Position numbers and translations under genes: made by a program. A stretch of 64,000 nucleotides of DNA. Origin: Mikania micrantha. Its lineage: Eukaryota > Streptophyta > Magnoliopsida > Asterales > Asteraceae. Shown here piece by piece: positions 22,001-34,000 of this stretch (within the stretch, counting starts at the first letter, position 1; the number at the start of each line of letters is the position of its first letter). The stretch is from contig CM018690.1 in NCBI GenBank assembly GCA_009363875.1, forward strand, positions 2,902,788 to 2,966,787. Reading direction: 5' to 3'. The notes beneath the pieces are model-generated. The model worked only from the letters and a program-made list of their open reading frames with translations, ran no database searches and had not been told where the DNA came from.

Positions 22001-25000
22001 TGAAAATAACGTTAAAAGCATTGGGATGATTAACTTCAAACGATAACTTTGAGCCAGGGATTCCTTCGGAGCAGCATCTCTATTCCAACTGGGATAGGTG
22101 TAAGGTTTGTCTTCATTTTTCCCCTAGACCTTACTGAAGAGTGGGAATATGCTGGTAAGTTTGTTTGTTTGTTATATTTTCAGTTCTTGTCATTGCCAGG
22201 AATCAAAGAATAGAATGGCACCATCTATCCAGAGCAGCAACAATCAATATCTGACTGATGACAACACCTCCAACCCAGATCCAATCATGGCTCAACTAGC
22301 AGCCCTTGTTTCTCAATTGGAATCCATTGAATCAATGAAGGACAATGTTAATTCGGTGAAGGCGCAGAAATTGACTGAAAGATCTGGTTAATTTGATGAT
22401 GGAGAGTTCTTGGTGTCCCAATCATAAGTACCGACCCTATGCTAAGATTGAGTTTCTGGCATTTAGTAATGGTGATCCATGAGATACTTAAAGAAGAGAA
22501 GTAGTTTCGTTATTATCTGATAGAGTTCATACTTATATTAATATCAATCAATCAATCAATCAAACTTATATTAATATGTTGGTAATATTTAGTAGCTATG
22601 GTAGGTTCTAGATAAGGGTAATTTAGTAATATTGATTACTAGTTATTTGTTAGTTGGTTATAAATAGAGGAAGGCTTGTGTGAGGAGGGTGTGAAGAAAA
22701 TTATTAAGGATTGTATTTGGCTCCTGCTTATGGCAGTGAGAAGGGCTTAGCCCTGAAATCATCATCTGATGATGTAGTTGTGTCCATTTTCATTTCTATT
22801 CTCTGTAATCCTTCTATTGCAATCAATACAAGTTAATTCCTCTAATTGTGTGTTGAATTCATATTGTATTGTGATTGTGTGTGTGTTCAATCTTCATCAA
22901 TGGTCCGACCTGCCCTTGACCTGCCGTGTTCTATGGAGACGAGGGCAACCAATGTTCGTTTGGATGCTCATGAACACCAGATTCAGCAGTTGCAAGCCGA
23001 TGTGACAGAAATCAAATCAACATTGCAATTGCTGGAGGAAGAGCGCGCGGAATCGGCTGAGTTCCGAAAATTCGTACTCGCTTGGATGAAACATCAAGAG
23101 CAACCACCGATTGATAGATCTTCGGGAACGAGAAATTCCAGTGGTTTATTTTCACTCTCCAATTCCAATTTAGGAAGTATTCAGGCGCCGATGGGAGTTC
23201 CTGGGGCGGCGACGCAACTGCAATTACCAGAATTCAATGGATTTGATCCTCACGGTTGGCTACAAAAGGCGAATCTCTATTTCGATATCAATCCTCTTCC
23301 TGATGAATTACGCCTTCCTTTAGTCCAATTTCGCATGATTGGAGTTGCGCATCACTGGTTCACGACGCTTACTCAGATCTGGGAGTCTATTACATGGCCG
23401 GAGTTCCAATCAGAGCTACTGCAGCGTTTTCAGGGCTTCGAGATTCCTAATCCTTGTGAGAAATCGCATTCGATTCATGCTTCTGTAATCAATTTCGTCG
23501 CCAATAAGGAGGAAGAGAGCGTCGCCAGTAAGCCTTCTCTTGCGTTTTTTTGTTATCAGCATAATTATGGGCCTTTAACAGGTCATGGGCCTCAAATGTT
23601 GGGTCAAGGGGAGCCCACACGTGTTCATGCACCCAATTTAACTAGGAAAAGGTTTCCTGTTTGTTTTAATGATAGAGTTCATATCAAGATGGGGAATGGG
23701 TATTTAATTCATGTGCCTGAATGGGATACGGGTCTTCGGTCCACCCCTAAAACAGATATTTCGTGTTTGTTTCCTGCCATTCGATCAGGCGTCGCCTCTA
23801 CCCCAGAGTTGGGGCATGTTTTGCATCATGATCACGGAGTTCTACATCCTTCACGTTTGGATTGGAAAGGACGTAAGAAGAAACGACTTTGTTTGCGTTG
23901 GGGTAATAGATACGGGCCAGCTCGCAAATGTCCGGAAGGAAAGATAATTGGAGCAAAGCTCGTTTCATGGTTAACTCCCAAGTCTTGAGGACAAGACTTT
24001 TAAATAAGGGGGGAGTAATGATAGAGTTCATACTTATATTAATATGTTGGTAATATTTAGTAGCTATGGTAGGTTCTAGATAAGGGTAATTTAGTAATAT
24101 TGATTACTAGTTATTTGTTAGTTGGTTATAAATAGAGGAAGGCTTGTGTGAGGAGGGTGTGAAGAAAATTATTAAGGATTGTATTTGGCTCCTGCTTATG
24201 GCAGTGAGAAGGGCTTAGCCCTGAAATCATCATCTGATGATGTAGTTGTGTCCATTTTCATTTCTATTCTCTGTAATCCTTCTATTGCAATCAATACAAG
24301 TTAATTCCTCTAATTGTGTGTTGAATTCATATTGTATTGTGATTGTGTGTGTGTTCAATCTTCATCATTATCTAACACCTAACAATGAGAAGGTGGATAT
24401 TGCCGCAATGCATCTCTAAGGAGATGCTGTGGACTTGTGCTCTTGGTTAGCAAGAGAACAATCCATCACATTTTGGGAGGATTTGGTCCACAGCCTACAA
24501 ATGACTTTCAGGCCGGCTAAATTCTAGAATCTAGATAAACAACCAAGTAGCATCAAGATGTTCGCATCCATAAACCGCAAACCGTTTATAATGCTAGGAG
24601 CTTAGCTATAAAGTTTGATGCGAATTTGGGTCACCACCGATTAAACAAAGGAATATCCCCACCTGTTAACACTAGATTTACAAACCCTGTTCACCCTATT
24701 ACCTAGGGGTGTAAACGAACCAAGGCAGCTCGTGAAATACTCGGGATCGGATCGTTAAAAAGCTCGAACGAGCCGAGCCTTAACGAGCCCAAGCCCGAGC
24801 TCGAGCCCAAAAATGTGGTTCGTTTAGTTATCGAGCCCGAGCTTTACATACCGAGCTCGAGCTGGCTCGCGAGCCTTAACGAGCTTTTTCATTATATAAC
24901 TTTTATTTATTATATTAAGTATTTATTTATAAAATTAATTATTTTTATATATAAAATTAGGATAAATATATTTAAATGAAATATTTTATGTTAAATTTGG

Positions 25001-28000
25001 AAAGTATAATTATAAATCTAATTAAATTAGTAATTAAAGTGAATAAATTAAATAATTAAAATATAAACGAGCCGAGCCGAGCCGAGCCGAGCCGAGCTTG
25101 AGCCTAAAATTTTTTTAACGAGCCGAGCTCGAGCCTCGTAAATAAAACCCTTGACGAGCCGAGCCCGAGCTCGAGCCCTATTTAGTCTAAACGAGCCAAG
25201 CTCGAGCCTTAACGAGCTCGGGATCGGCTCGGCTCGTTTACACCCCTGCTAGTATTACCACACCAAAAAATCCTCCAACACGTATCTCATATCTGGAAAA
25301 ACAAACTCGATTTCTTCAGGGAGAATGTTTCCTGTGTGTTGAGAAATATGAACCTGGACACAAGTGCAAGGCGATTTTTTTGTCAAAATGGTGCCATATT
25401 AAGATATTAAATGTTTTAGGGGAGAAATGAATTTGATTGGCGATTTGGCGTTATGGATGATTTGTAGATACTACCAGCGGATTCTAGATTGGAGAACTCA
25501 ATCAGCTGGTGCCAAAAGCCGATCCTCATATCCCACGAATGGGCCACCTCCTTGGTGAGCAGAGTTCACTAATTAAAGGGATTTAATGAGGTTTAATTGG
25601 CTTTCATCCCAATCCACTAGTCCCACCTACAGAATCCACAAAAATCCACTTGTCTCACCTACGGAATCCTTTCCATCCACCTCCGTTGCAAAAGGCTTAA
25701 TGTCTTACTTCCAATGTCTGCAAGGTTTTGGTTTCCAATATTTCCTTTATTTTATTTCACATAAACTTCATTAATGGTGTATGTGAATGGTGTTTTGCCG
25801 ACAGGACCCATTTCATTGTCGGTGAAATTATCTCTTTTCTAATAATAAAAGGAATTCAAAATCGATTAATGGCCAACACCGAGGCTGGGACCGATCGAAG
25901 AATCCGGTCAATAAGATGACGAAACAATGCGCTTCTCTTCAGTGATGGATGGCATGGCCCTTTTTGCTTGGAGTAGAAGTTGGGATGGTTCCCTTTGGAA
26001 GGGATAAACTCATTTCAACAAGAGAAAACCCCTTTTTGGTGCCGGAATCCGAAATATTTAACAGTTTCCATCATTTAATGGCAACGTGAATAGACGAGTA
26101 GCATGAAGATGACAAGACATGCAATTCAAGGTATTCTAGAGAAATATAACTAAAAGAGAGTTCGAGGCATAACTCGGGTGGGATAAGTGGATTGGAGTGG
26201 GTTCCACTAGTTAAACCCCATTAAGCCCTTTAATTAATGAACTATGGCGACTAAGGAAGTGGTTCGCTCATGGGATATGCAGATCTTCTTTTGGCACCAG
26301 CAGATAGAGTTCTGCAATTTAAAATCCCTTGATAGTAACTACGGATCGATCATCCATAATCCAAACCAAACACATTCTCTCCCCTAAAACCATTTAATAT
26401 CTTAATATCTTATGGAATTTTCCACTAACTCATAGGTCCCAAGTCTTGCCTATATTTATTAAATTTTATAATCTTCTTAAAACTCAATTTCACGCAACCA
26501 TCAAAACATTACAATGCGACAACAGGGTGAATATGCAAACTCATTTTTTCAAAAATTTTGAAAAGACAAAGGCATTCTCTTTCGCTTATCATGCCCTCAC
26601 ACCTCCCAAATTGACAAAGCAGAACACAAAATTCATTCCATTAACAAAATATTGTTCGCTCCCTTCTTGCCCATTTCTCCATTCCTAACCATCTTTGGCA
26701 TCATTCTCTTGAACTTGCAACCTACTAACTAAACATTCTTCCAAGCAAAGTCCTCTCAAAATCCAACTGAACATCCATTTTGTATCACCGACAACCTACC
26801 TATTCCCATTTACAAGTATTTGGCTGCCTTTGTTATCCTCTATTCCCTTCCATTACTATTCACAAACTTGCTCACCAGTCTACACCTTGCGTCTTCCTAG
26901 GTTATCCCTACAACCATCGAGGATAGAATGCTACAATTTTCAAACCAGTTTAATTGCTATTTCTCACCATGTCATCATTGACGAGAATGTTTCTCCTTTT
27001 TCTTCTTTAGTTTCACCATCATCCTCCAATTATGTATTTCTCACCAGTTCTCACACAAGCCCAAGCTCCAAGAATACCAGCGCAGCCCAGACATGTTTCA
27101 ACACAAACAGCCCCTTCATCTCCGGCCCAGCCATTCCAAAAAGCCCATCCAGACCAGCCTTTACAAGCAGCCCCTCCTCTCCAGCCCAGCCATCACAAAC
27201 AGCCCCTCCTTATCCTATGGTTCCATTAGATGCAAGACCCCCTACTCCTCAACGGACCATTTAAACGCCAAGTATGTCGAGAATTAACAAAACAATAAAA
27301 CCATGAATCTTCACTTCGACATATCCATTAGTCCTTTACCTAAAACACCAATTGCTGCCCTCCAAAATCCTGATTGGAACAAAGCCATGCTTGACGAATT
27401 CCAGGCTCTTATTGATAATAACACGTGAGAATTAGTTCCTCAAATGCCTAATATGAATATTGTACGTAGCATGTGGATCTTTAGGCATAAACTTTATTCT
27501 AATAGCACTCTTGACCGCTACGAAGCTCGCTTACTTTGTGATGGTAGGTCTCAACAAGTTGGGGTTGATTGTGGGGTGACATTGAGTCCCGTGGTTAAAT
27601 CCACGACAATTCGCACGGTTCTTAGCCTTGCATTATCCAAATCATGGGATGTTCATTAACTTGATGTAACGAATGTATTTCTTCATGCAATCTAAACAAG
27701 ACAGTATACAACTATACATGCATCAACCTCCAGGATTTCGAGATTCCAGGTTCCCTGATCATGTTTGTCTCTTTACTATTGGGTTTCATCTTAGAAAGTG
27801 TGATCAATCCTTGTTTATCTTTCAATAGGGCCAGGAAATAGCATACATATTACTTTATGTTGATGATGCTCTCTTGGTTACTTCATCCGCAACACTTTGC
27901 CTTCACTTTATGACTTTACTAGCAAAGGAATTTGCCATGAAAGAATTGAGTCCCTTGTCATATTTTCTTGGCATCGCTGTTACCCGCTAGCCTTCTTGTT

Positions 28001-31000
28001 ATTTTTTAACTCAACAAAAGTACGTCATGGAAGTTCTTGAAAGTGCTAGTCTTTCCTCATGTAATCCCGCTATCACACCCGTTTATACAAAACAAAAGAT
28101 GAGCAGCTCCAACGATGATCTTTTAGCCGATGACGCTTCATATCAGCGACTAGGGGTGCTAAAAAAACCCGTATCCAAATCCGAAATATCCGAAAATCCG
28201 AAATATCCGAAAAAATCGGATACCCGGAAGTTCGGATATCCGAAACTTCGGATTCTGATTCGGATACCTATTTTGAAAATTTTCGAATAGTTCGGATATC
28301 CGATATATATATTTTTCGGATATTTTTTCGGATATTCGGATACTTTTTTTGGAGTAATTTTTCGGAAATCCGGATATTTTTCGGATATCCGGATAATTTT
28401 CGGATATCTATACTATATTTTTTTTAAATTTTTTATTATTTTTTTCTGAATCCGAACTTTCGGATATCCGAAAATGAACACCCCTATCGGCGACAAGCCA
28501 GGGCACTACAATACTTTGGGGCCGTTTGGTAGTGTCTAAAGCATTAAGTGCTGAATGGTTAAGATGTCTAAATGATTAAGAGGGTCTGAATGATTAAGTG
28601 TTGAACCAGTTAAGAGCGTTTGGTTAAAGATTTGAATGAAAAATAAAAAAATTATCATTTTACTTGGAAAAAAACCCTAAAAAATGAAAATAAATCCTCC
28701 CGTTCGCCCTCCTCCCGTTCACCCTCATCCTGTCGCCGCCGTGTCGCAGCCCGTCGCTGCTTCTCCGCCGCCGCCGTGTCACCATCTTCGAGGAAATCAG
28801 GGCCAATCGAGGGTGCTGGAGCGGTCGAGGGTGCTGGTTAAATCAAGGAAATCAAGGCCGATCAAAGACCATCGCGACAGTGGTCGAGCGACGGCAAGCG
28901 AGGGAATCGACGGTGATGATGCAATCGAGTGACGGCGGCGGCCGATCGAGGGAATCGACGACCATTCAGGAGTCAAGCGAGGGAACTGACGACCATTCAG
29001 GGACGGCGGTGATGATGCAGTCGAGTGACGGCGACGGTCGACCGACCGTGTTGGTGGTGCAGTCGAGCCCCAGACTCTTTTCGAGCGACGGCGATGGTGT
29101 CTTCGAGCGAGGGTATGGCCGGTGGTGCCCAGCCCAGCCTCTCTTCCTTCACATCTGAATGGTTCAGACTTCACCCCAAGTCTGAATGGTTCAGACCTCC
29201 ATTCAGACATTTGGTTCCATTCAGACGTGGTTTTTTTCGTGAAACAAACGGTCTGAATCTGAACCATTCAGATTCAGACACATTCAGACACCACCAAACA
29301 GCCCCTTAACCTATGCAGGTCTGTGTGCACATGCACGCTCCACAGACCTCTCATATGAATGCTCTGAAACGCATTCGTCGTTATATAAAAGGAACGATCT
29401 CCTACGGGTCGACAATCACACTCTGACACATCTTTAGTTGTGATTACACTCACGCTGATTGGGCCGGATGCCGAGACACACGCCGCTCCACTTCCGGGTG
29501 CTACATTTATTTATGGGCCAATCTACTATCTTAGGCATCAAGTTTAGCATTGTATGGAGTGGCTTATGTTGTATATGAACCTCGCAACCCCTTATCACGT
29601 GCTTCTATTGTCTATTGTGACAATGTCAGTATCATTTACTTAAGTACCAACCCGGTCCAACATCAGCATATCGAGTTGGATATTCACTTTGTTCGTGATA
29701 AGGTTGCTCAAGGCCAGATTCGCGTTCTTCATATGCCTTCACGGTTTCAGATCGCAGATATCTTCAAAAAAGGCTTACCACACATTTTGTTTGATTATTC
29801 TCAGTCCAGTCTCAACATTCAAGAATCTCCAGTTTCGACTGTGGGGGTATAATAGACATACCGATGAAGGCTTACTACGCATTTTATATCATTGGGAGCG
29901 TTGATTGACCGCTTGAAAGTAAACAATGGAATGGAAAATTGCCCTCTTGAAAATTGATTAAGCTATCTTCATAATTTGTATGCATTAAAATATTGATTCG
30001 TAGTTTGAATGTCACATGTATTTGATATGAATTATATTTGCTACATGTGTTGCATTGTTTGCATGTAGGTTTATAATTTTGTTTATGTGTTTGTGTTTGT
30101 GTAAAAAAAAAAGTCATCATAATTAATAACTAAAAGTGCAGTGATATTCATAAGCCAAGGGTCTCTTTAGAAGCAAACAGTCTCTTTATTCCATTGGGAT
30201 AAAGGTAAGGTTTGCCTTCATCACATCCCCTCAGACTCTACTAAGTAATGAGAATTTATTAGGCATGTTTGTTTGTTTGTCTAATATTGATTTGGTTCAT
30301 ATCATAACTAGAGTCCACTATAAAGCTACTTCACTATCAAAATGTGGTTTTTATGAATGTTAACTTGTTTTAATGGTTTGTAACATCAATGTTTGATAGC
30401 ATAGTGATTCATGGTATTCTATATTTTTCTATTCTAATGTGTAAATCACACATTTAACTACTTTTTTTGTGTGACAAAAGGTTCTTAACAAGATCAAAAG
30501 GGAATTCTAAAAGGTTGTAGTTCCCCAATTATGTTATATGCAATGTGCATATAACCGATTGCTCGGCCATCAACAAGACACAAGCAATAAAAATGGAGGT
30601 ATGTTTAGGTGGATGTGTGGGCACACAAAATTAGATTAGATAAGAAATAAAGTTTTTCTTGACAAATTCGGGGTAACACACATTTCAAATAGATCTAGTT
30701 AGGGAAGATTGAGATGGTTTTAGGCATTTGTAGAGGGATACATGTAACTATAGAAAAGAGGAGCATATGCGCACCCAAACTGACATTGGATGAGCATTAG
30801 GTAGAACTTTTTAGGCTTGCACTTCTCCAGAGACATGATCTGATAAAATTTCTTGAAGAAGTTGGATAAAGATTATGGATTTTTAGGGGATGCAATGATG
30901 CATATATTTTTCTTAAAATTGTTTTATGTCTTAACTTAGTTTTTCCTACCTATTTGTTTGCCTTCTTTGGTTTCAGATTTAGTTACTTTCGAAGTGCTCG

Positions 31001-34000
31001 TGCTTCTTTATTCTCTCTTTTCTTTTTCTTCTCCTTTTTACTACCATTACTAATAGTACTACTTTTGTCACCACCTTTGGTTATTGGTAGTGTATTACTA
31101 CTATTACTATTGCTTTTGTTTTCCATATCTATAGTTTATGTTATTTGTATTTTCATACTTTATGTTTCCCCTCAATAGAGGGAAGATTTTCCCTCATCTC
31201 TCTCCCAAACCCTTCCAATAGCTTGCTATTACTGGAATCTTACAATTTGTTTGTTTGTTTTATACATTCAATACATATGCCAACACGGGCACTAGTCACC
31301 ATGGTCTGGTACAGCCATGACTCACCGTTATATTATAAACTATTTTAGATCCATTTTCTATGGATTATTGCAAATGTTGAAATACAAAAGTCATCAATTA
31401 AGATTTGTTTGTGCATATGATTAAGGAACACAATGCAGTGTCTTGCTTCAACGTTAATTAACAAATTTTGGCCCCTGCTCGTATCTAGAAGCAGATATTT
31501 CCTAGCAAGAGTATTTTTTAACATGTTTCCAAGTTCCTCAAAGCATTCCTTACCTTTAACAGGCATAAAATAGAGCTACAATAATTATATATAATCCCGT
31601 TTTGGTTGTAGCACTAATTCATACCTGATGACACCAGTTGTTAGCGTATGATCAAGCCCAAACTGCAAAACGATAAATGAGCTGTCAGATTAAGTCATGT
31701 ATCAAGTACTGATACAAGGGGATGGGTGGCTAAAAATCTAAAGCATCTTATCAGTTATCAGTTAAGATTTACTTCGTTAATGAGCAACTACAAGTCTCAT
31801 TTAATCTCAACTTATAGAAGTGATTGAGAAAATCGCTGTTAACTTCTTTCTATCCCTCGTGTCATATTTTTCTGAAATCTACAGTAACTGAGCATTTAAA
31901 TCAGAGCTATCTAACAGTCAATAAAAGTCAAGGTTTGTGAACCCTAAATAAAACTCATGTATCTTCTTCTGTGTACAAATCAAGGCTTTGATGTATTGTA
32001 CATCGTTCAAACAGTTATGTACAACTCTTTCATGGAAAAAATTGCATCTAACTACAAGAAGGAAAGCCCCAACTCTAAAAGGTTTTGAAAAAGCTCAACA
32101 CATCACGTAGATGAGGAGAGACGCTGTAAGGAAAATTAAATTCAACCAACTATTAGTGGAAGTATTCAAGCAACTATAACAGAAGATACACATGCAAAAT
32201 ATATGTATATTCAATACTCTATTCGCATGCATAAAATTAGTATATGCACACTCACAGGGTTTCCTATAGCAAACACTTTTTGCCCAACAAGCAAATCAGC
32301 AGACACACCAACTGGTATTGGTCTCAATTTATCTTTTGGTGCGTCAATTCGCAGTACTGCAACATCCTTATCTTGGTCAAACCCAACTACTTTTGCATCA
32401 TAAGTGGTCTGATCAGCCAGAGTTACCCTGAATATAGATAAAGCAACTCAATGACAGAAAAGAGAGGAGAAATAATGACATCGTATGCATTTCTAACAGA
32501 ACCTAATAATGAAGATAGATACTGCAACCACAGTGAATAAACTGAACTAAGAAATGATTGGTAGGCCTAAAAATCAACCAAACAAGTAGATACAAACTTA
32601 CGTCAAACTGATAGGTAAATATGAGGAGAGAGATGTTATAGGTCTATAACTCTATATATATTGTGAATCAGTTTATGCATTTTATGAGGCTAAATGAAAA
32701 AGCAAATGCAAAGACTAATATCAGTGAGGTTAATAGTAATATATAAATGCTCTTTCTTAAACTTAACTCATGTTGTTTAACAGCTATCAGATGGCCCCTG
32801 TTAGAGGATACCAGTCAAACAAAATTTCCTAGTATTGCCACAAGATGCGCATTCTACTAACATAGTGATTTTATTGCCGTTATAGTTTTTAGCATGGAAT
32901 AATTAAACATTCTTACTTTTAGGGTATCAAAAACACATAAACAAATGCAAATAATCGAAAGAAATAAATGAAACAAGAGGTTTAACATGGTTCAGTCAAG
33001 TTGACATATGTCTATAGGCTAAACTAGGGTTTGTTCTTTTATTAGGTGCTCAAGGAATTACAAGCACATGTATGATATGTATATATACTTATATAGAGAC
33101 TAATCTAGGGTTAACAACCTGTATAACAAGAAAATGTAAAAAAGGAAACGTTCCAAAATTACTAATCCTGTAGAAGCTAGGGCCAGCTCCTCTAAGCCTT
33201 CACATTTCTCCACTTACAACTACCCTAGTTCCAAAGAAATGGATATGAACACAACAAGCAAAGGCATCATGATACATTATTGGAGACATCAACTATTTGT
33301 TGTACTGTTAAATTCCATGCCTCAAACTAATTTTTTCTTGTCAATTAACCGAAAGGAGTTAACTCACAACTTGCAACCAGTAACTCAAATCATAATTCAT
33401 AATTAGAGCCTCTGTGAGACAAAACAATATTCACCCTCAAATTCCACTGCATAAATGAGAGAAGGAGGAAAAACTTAACCAACCTGAGATCAGACGCACC
33501 TCGAATAACATGATAATTGGTGACAATGTGACCTTTCTTGTCCCAAACAAATCCTGATCCAGACCCCTGAGGCACCTCCAATACATCCAGAGTAAATGCA
33601 TCCTGCCTAGATAACAAAATTTCACTCAAAAGACGACCAAATGAACAAAAATGACTTATTGGATTAGAAACCATTCCCACATTCCAGTGATCCAAGGATA
33701 AATAGCATAAAAATACAAAGTTTCTATCCAAATATATTGGATCATCGCAATTACACCTTCAGTCTGAGCAAATCATTCAGTTTCAAAGCCATCAAACAGA
33801 ATGAGGGCCACAAAACAAATATACAGGTAAATTATTAGTGACTGATATACCTAGAAGCTAAGTTCGTGATATAGACAACAGAAGGAGTATTTTCCTGGAA
33901 CAAACGAACGGTAGCGAGCTCATCCGTCTGCAACTTCCGAGACGGAGTGACAACAAACGCAGCAGCCGAATCAACATCGGTAACAAATACAGAAACGGAT

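Larger units (their letters stand above)
22518..24367 (+). mobile_element. Element T: compact non-autonomous LTR retrotransposon with perfect TSD
   Basis: 1850 bp. The 5' LTR is 22518-22899, the 3' LTR 24019-24367, and the target duplication TTATC lies at 22513-22517 and 24368-24372. LTRs begin TGATAGAG and end TTCATCA. One ORF fills the interior and no protease, RT or integrase is encoded, so it must move in trans. A polypurine run (AAGGGGGGAG) precedes the 3' LTR. No classical initiator-Met primer site follows the 5' LTR; the bases there read ATGGTCCGACC and already belong to the ORF. It lies antisense to DEG1. Confidence 0.9.
22215..25395 (+). pseudogene. Gypsy-type gag remnant broken by later insertions
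   Basis: Pieces lie at 22215-22517, 24368-24600 and about 25310-25395. Piece 1 starts MAPSIQSSNNQ with MAQLAALVSQLESIE and holds a decayed EFLAFSNGDP segment. Piece 2 resumes at LTPNNEKVDIAAMHL, then GDAVDLCSWL and SITFWEDLVHSLQ, the usual Retrotrans_gag order. Piece 3 has a CxxC...H...C knuckle (CFLCVEKYEPGHKC). Stops are present in every piece. Element T and a MITE separate the pieces. Confidence 0.65.
26430..29855 (+). pseudogene. Ty1/copia integrase-RT-RNase H remnant
   Basis: Order of recognisable pieces: integrase (FYNLLKTQFHATIKTLQCDN near 26460-26520); a Ser/Pro-rich linker (26830-27260); RT start (MWIFRHKLYSN...RYEARLLCDG near 27470-27545, then GVDCGVTLSPVVK); the RT active site LLYVDDALLVT (near 27850-27885); SYFLGIAVTR; and RNase H (HADWAGCRDTRRSTSG near 29453-29500, VYCDNVSIIYLS, then HIELDIHFVRDKVAQGQIRV). 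It ends STVGV before a GGGGG run at 29842-29846. Stops and shifts are frequent. Two MITEs interrupt it. Confidence 0.8.
21389..31624 (-). other. DEG1 intron 4 (about 10.2 kb), a nest of mobile elements
   Basis: Runs between the 38-bp exon 4 and exon 5, with GT at the 31624 side and AG at the 21389 side. It holds, from low to high coordinate: an Au-like SINE, a gypsy gag remnant, a compact LTR element, a MITE, a foldback element, a copia remnant with two MITEs, and another SINE fragment. The remainder (21389-21957, 29860-30149, 30286-31624) shows nothing I can name. Confidence 0.9.

Noticed and set aside
28684..29309. Overlapping open frames of 80-156 aa on both strands
   Set aside because: They lie inside a MITE with CGAGCGACGGCG repeats; GC-rich repeats keep frames open without coding.
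28510..29310. 3-bp TTA target duplication for the GGGGCCGTTTGG MITE
   Set aside because: The left flank reads TTT and the right TTA; too short and imperfect to claim a PIF/Harbinger insertion.
30954..31178. 74-aa hydrophobic frame
   Set aside because: Low-complexity T-rich intron sequence gives Leu/Phe runs; no start context or conservation to support it.
32980..33180. Copia LTR in DEG1 intron 2
   Set aside because: General resemblance to LTR interiors, but no TG...CA ends, primer site or duplicate in the window.
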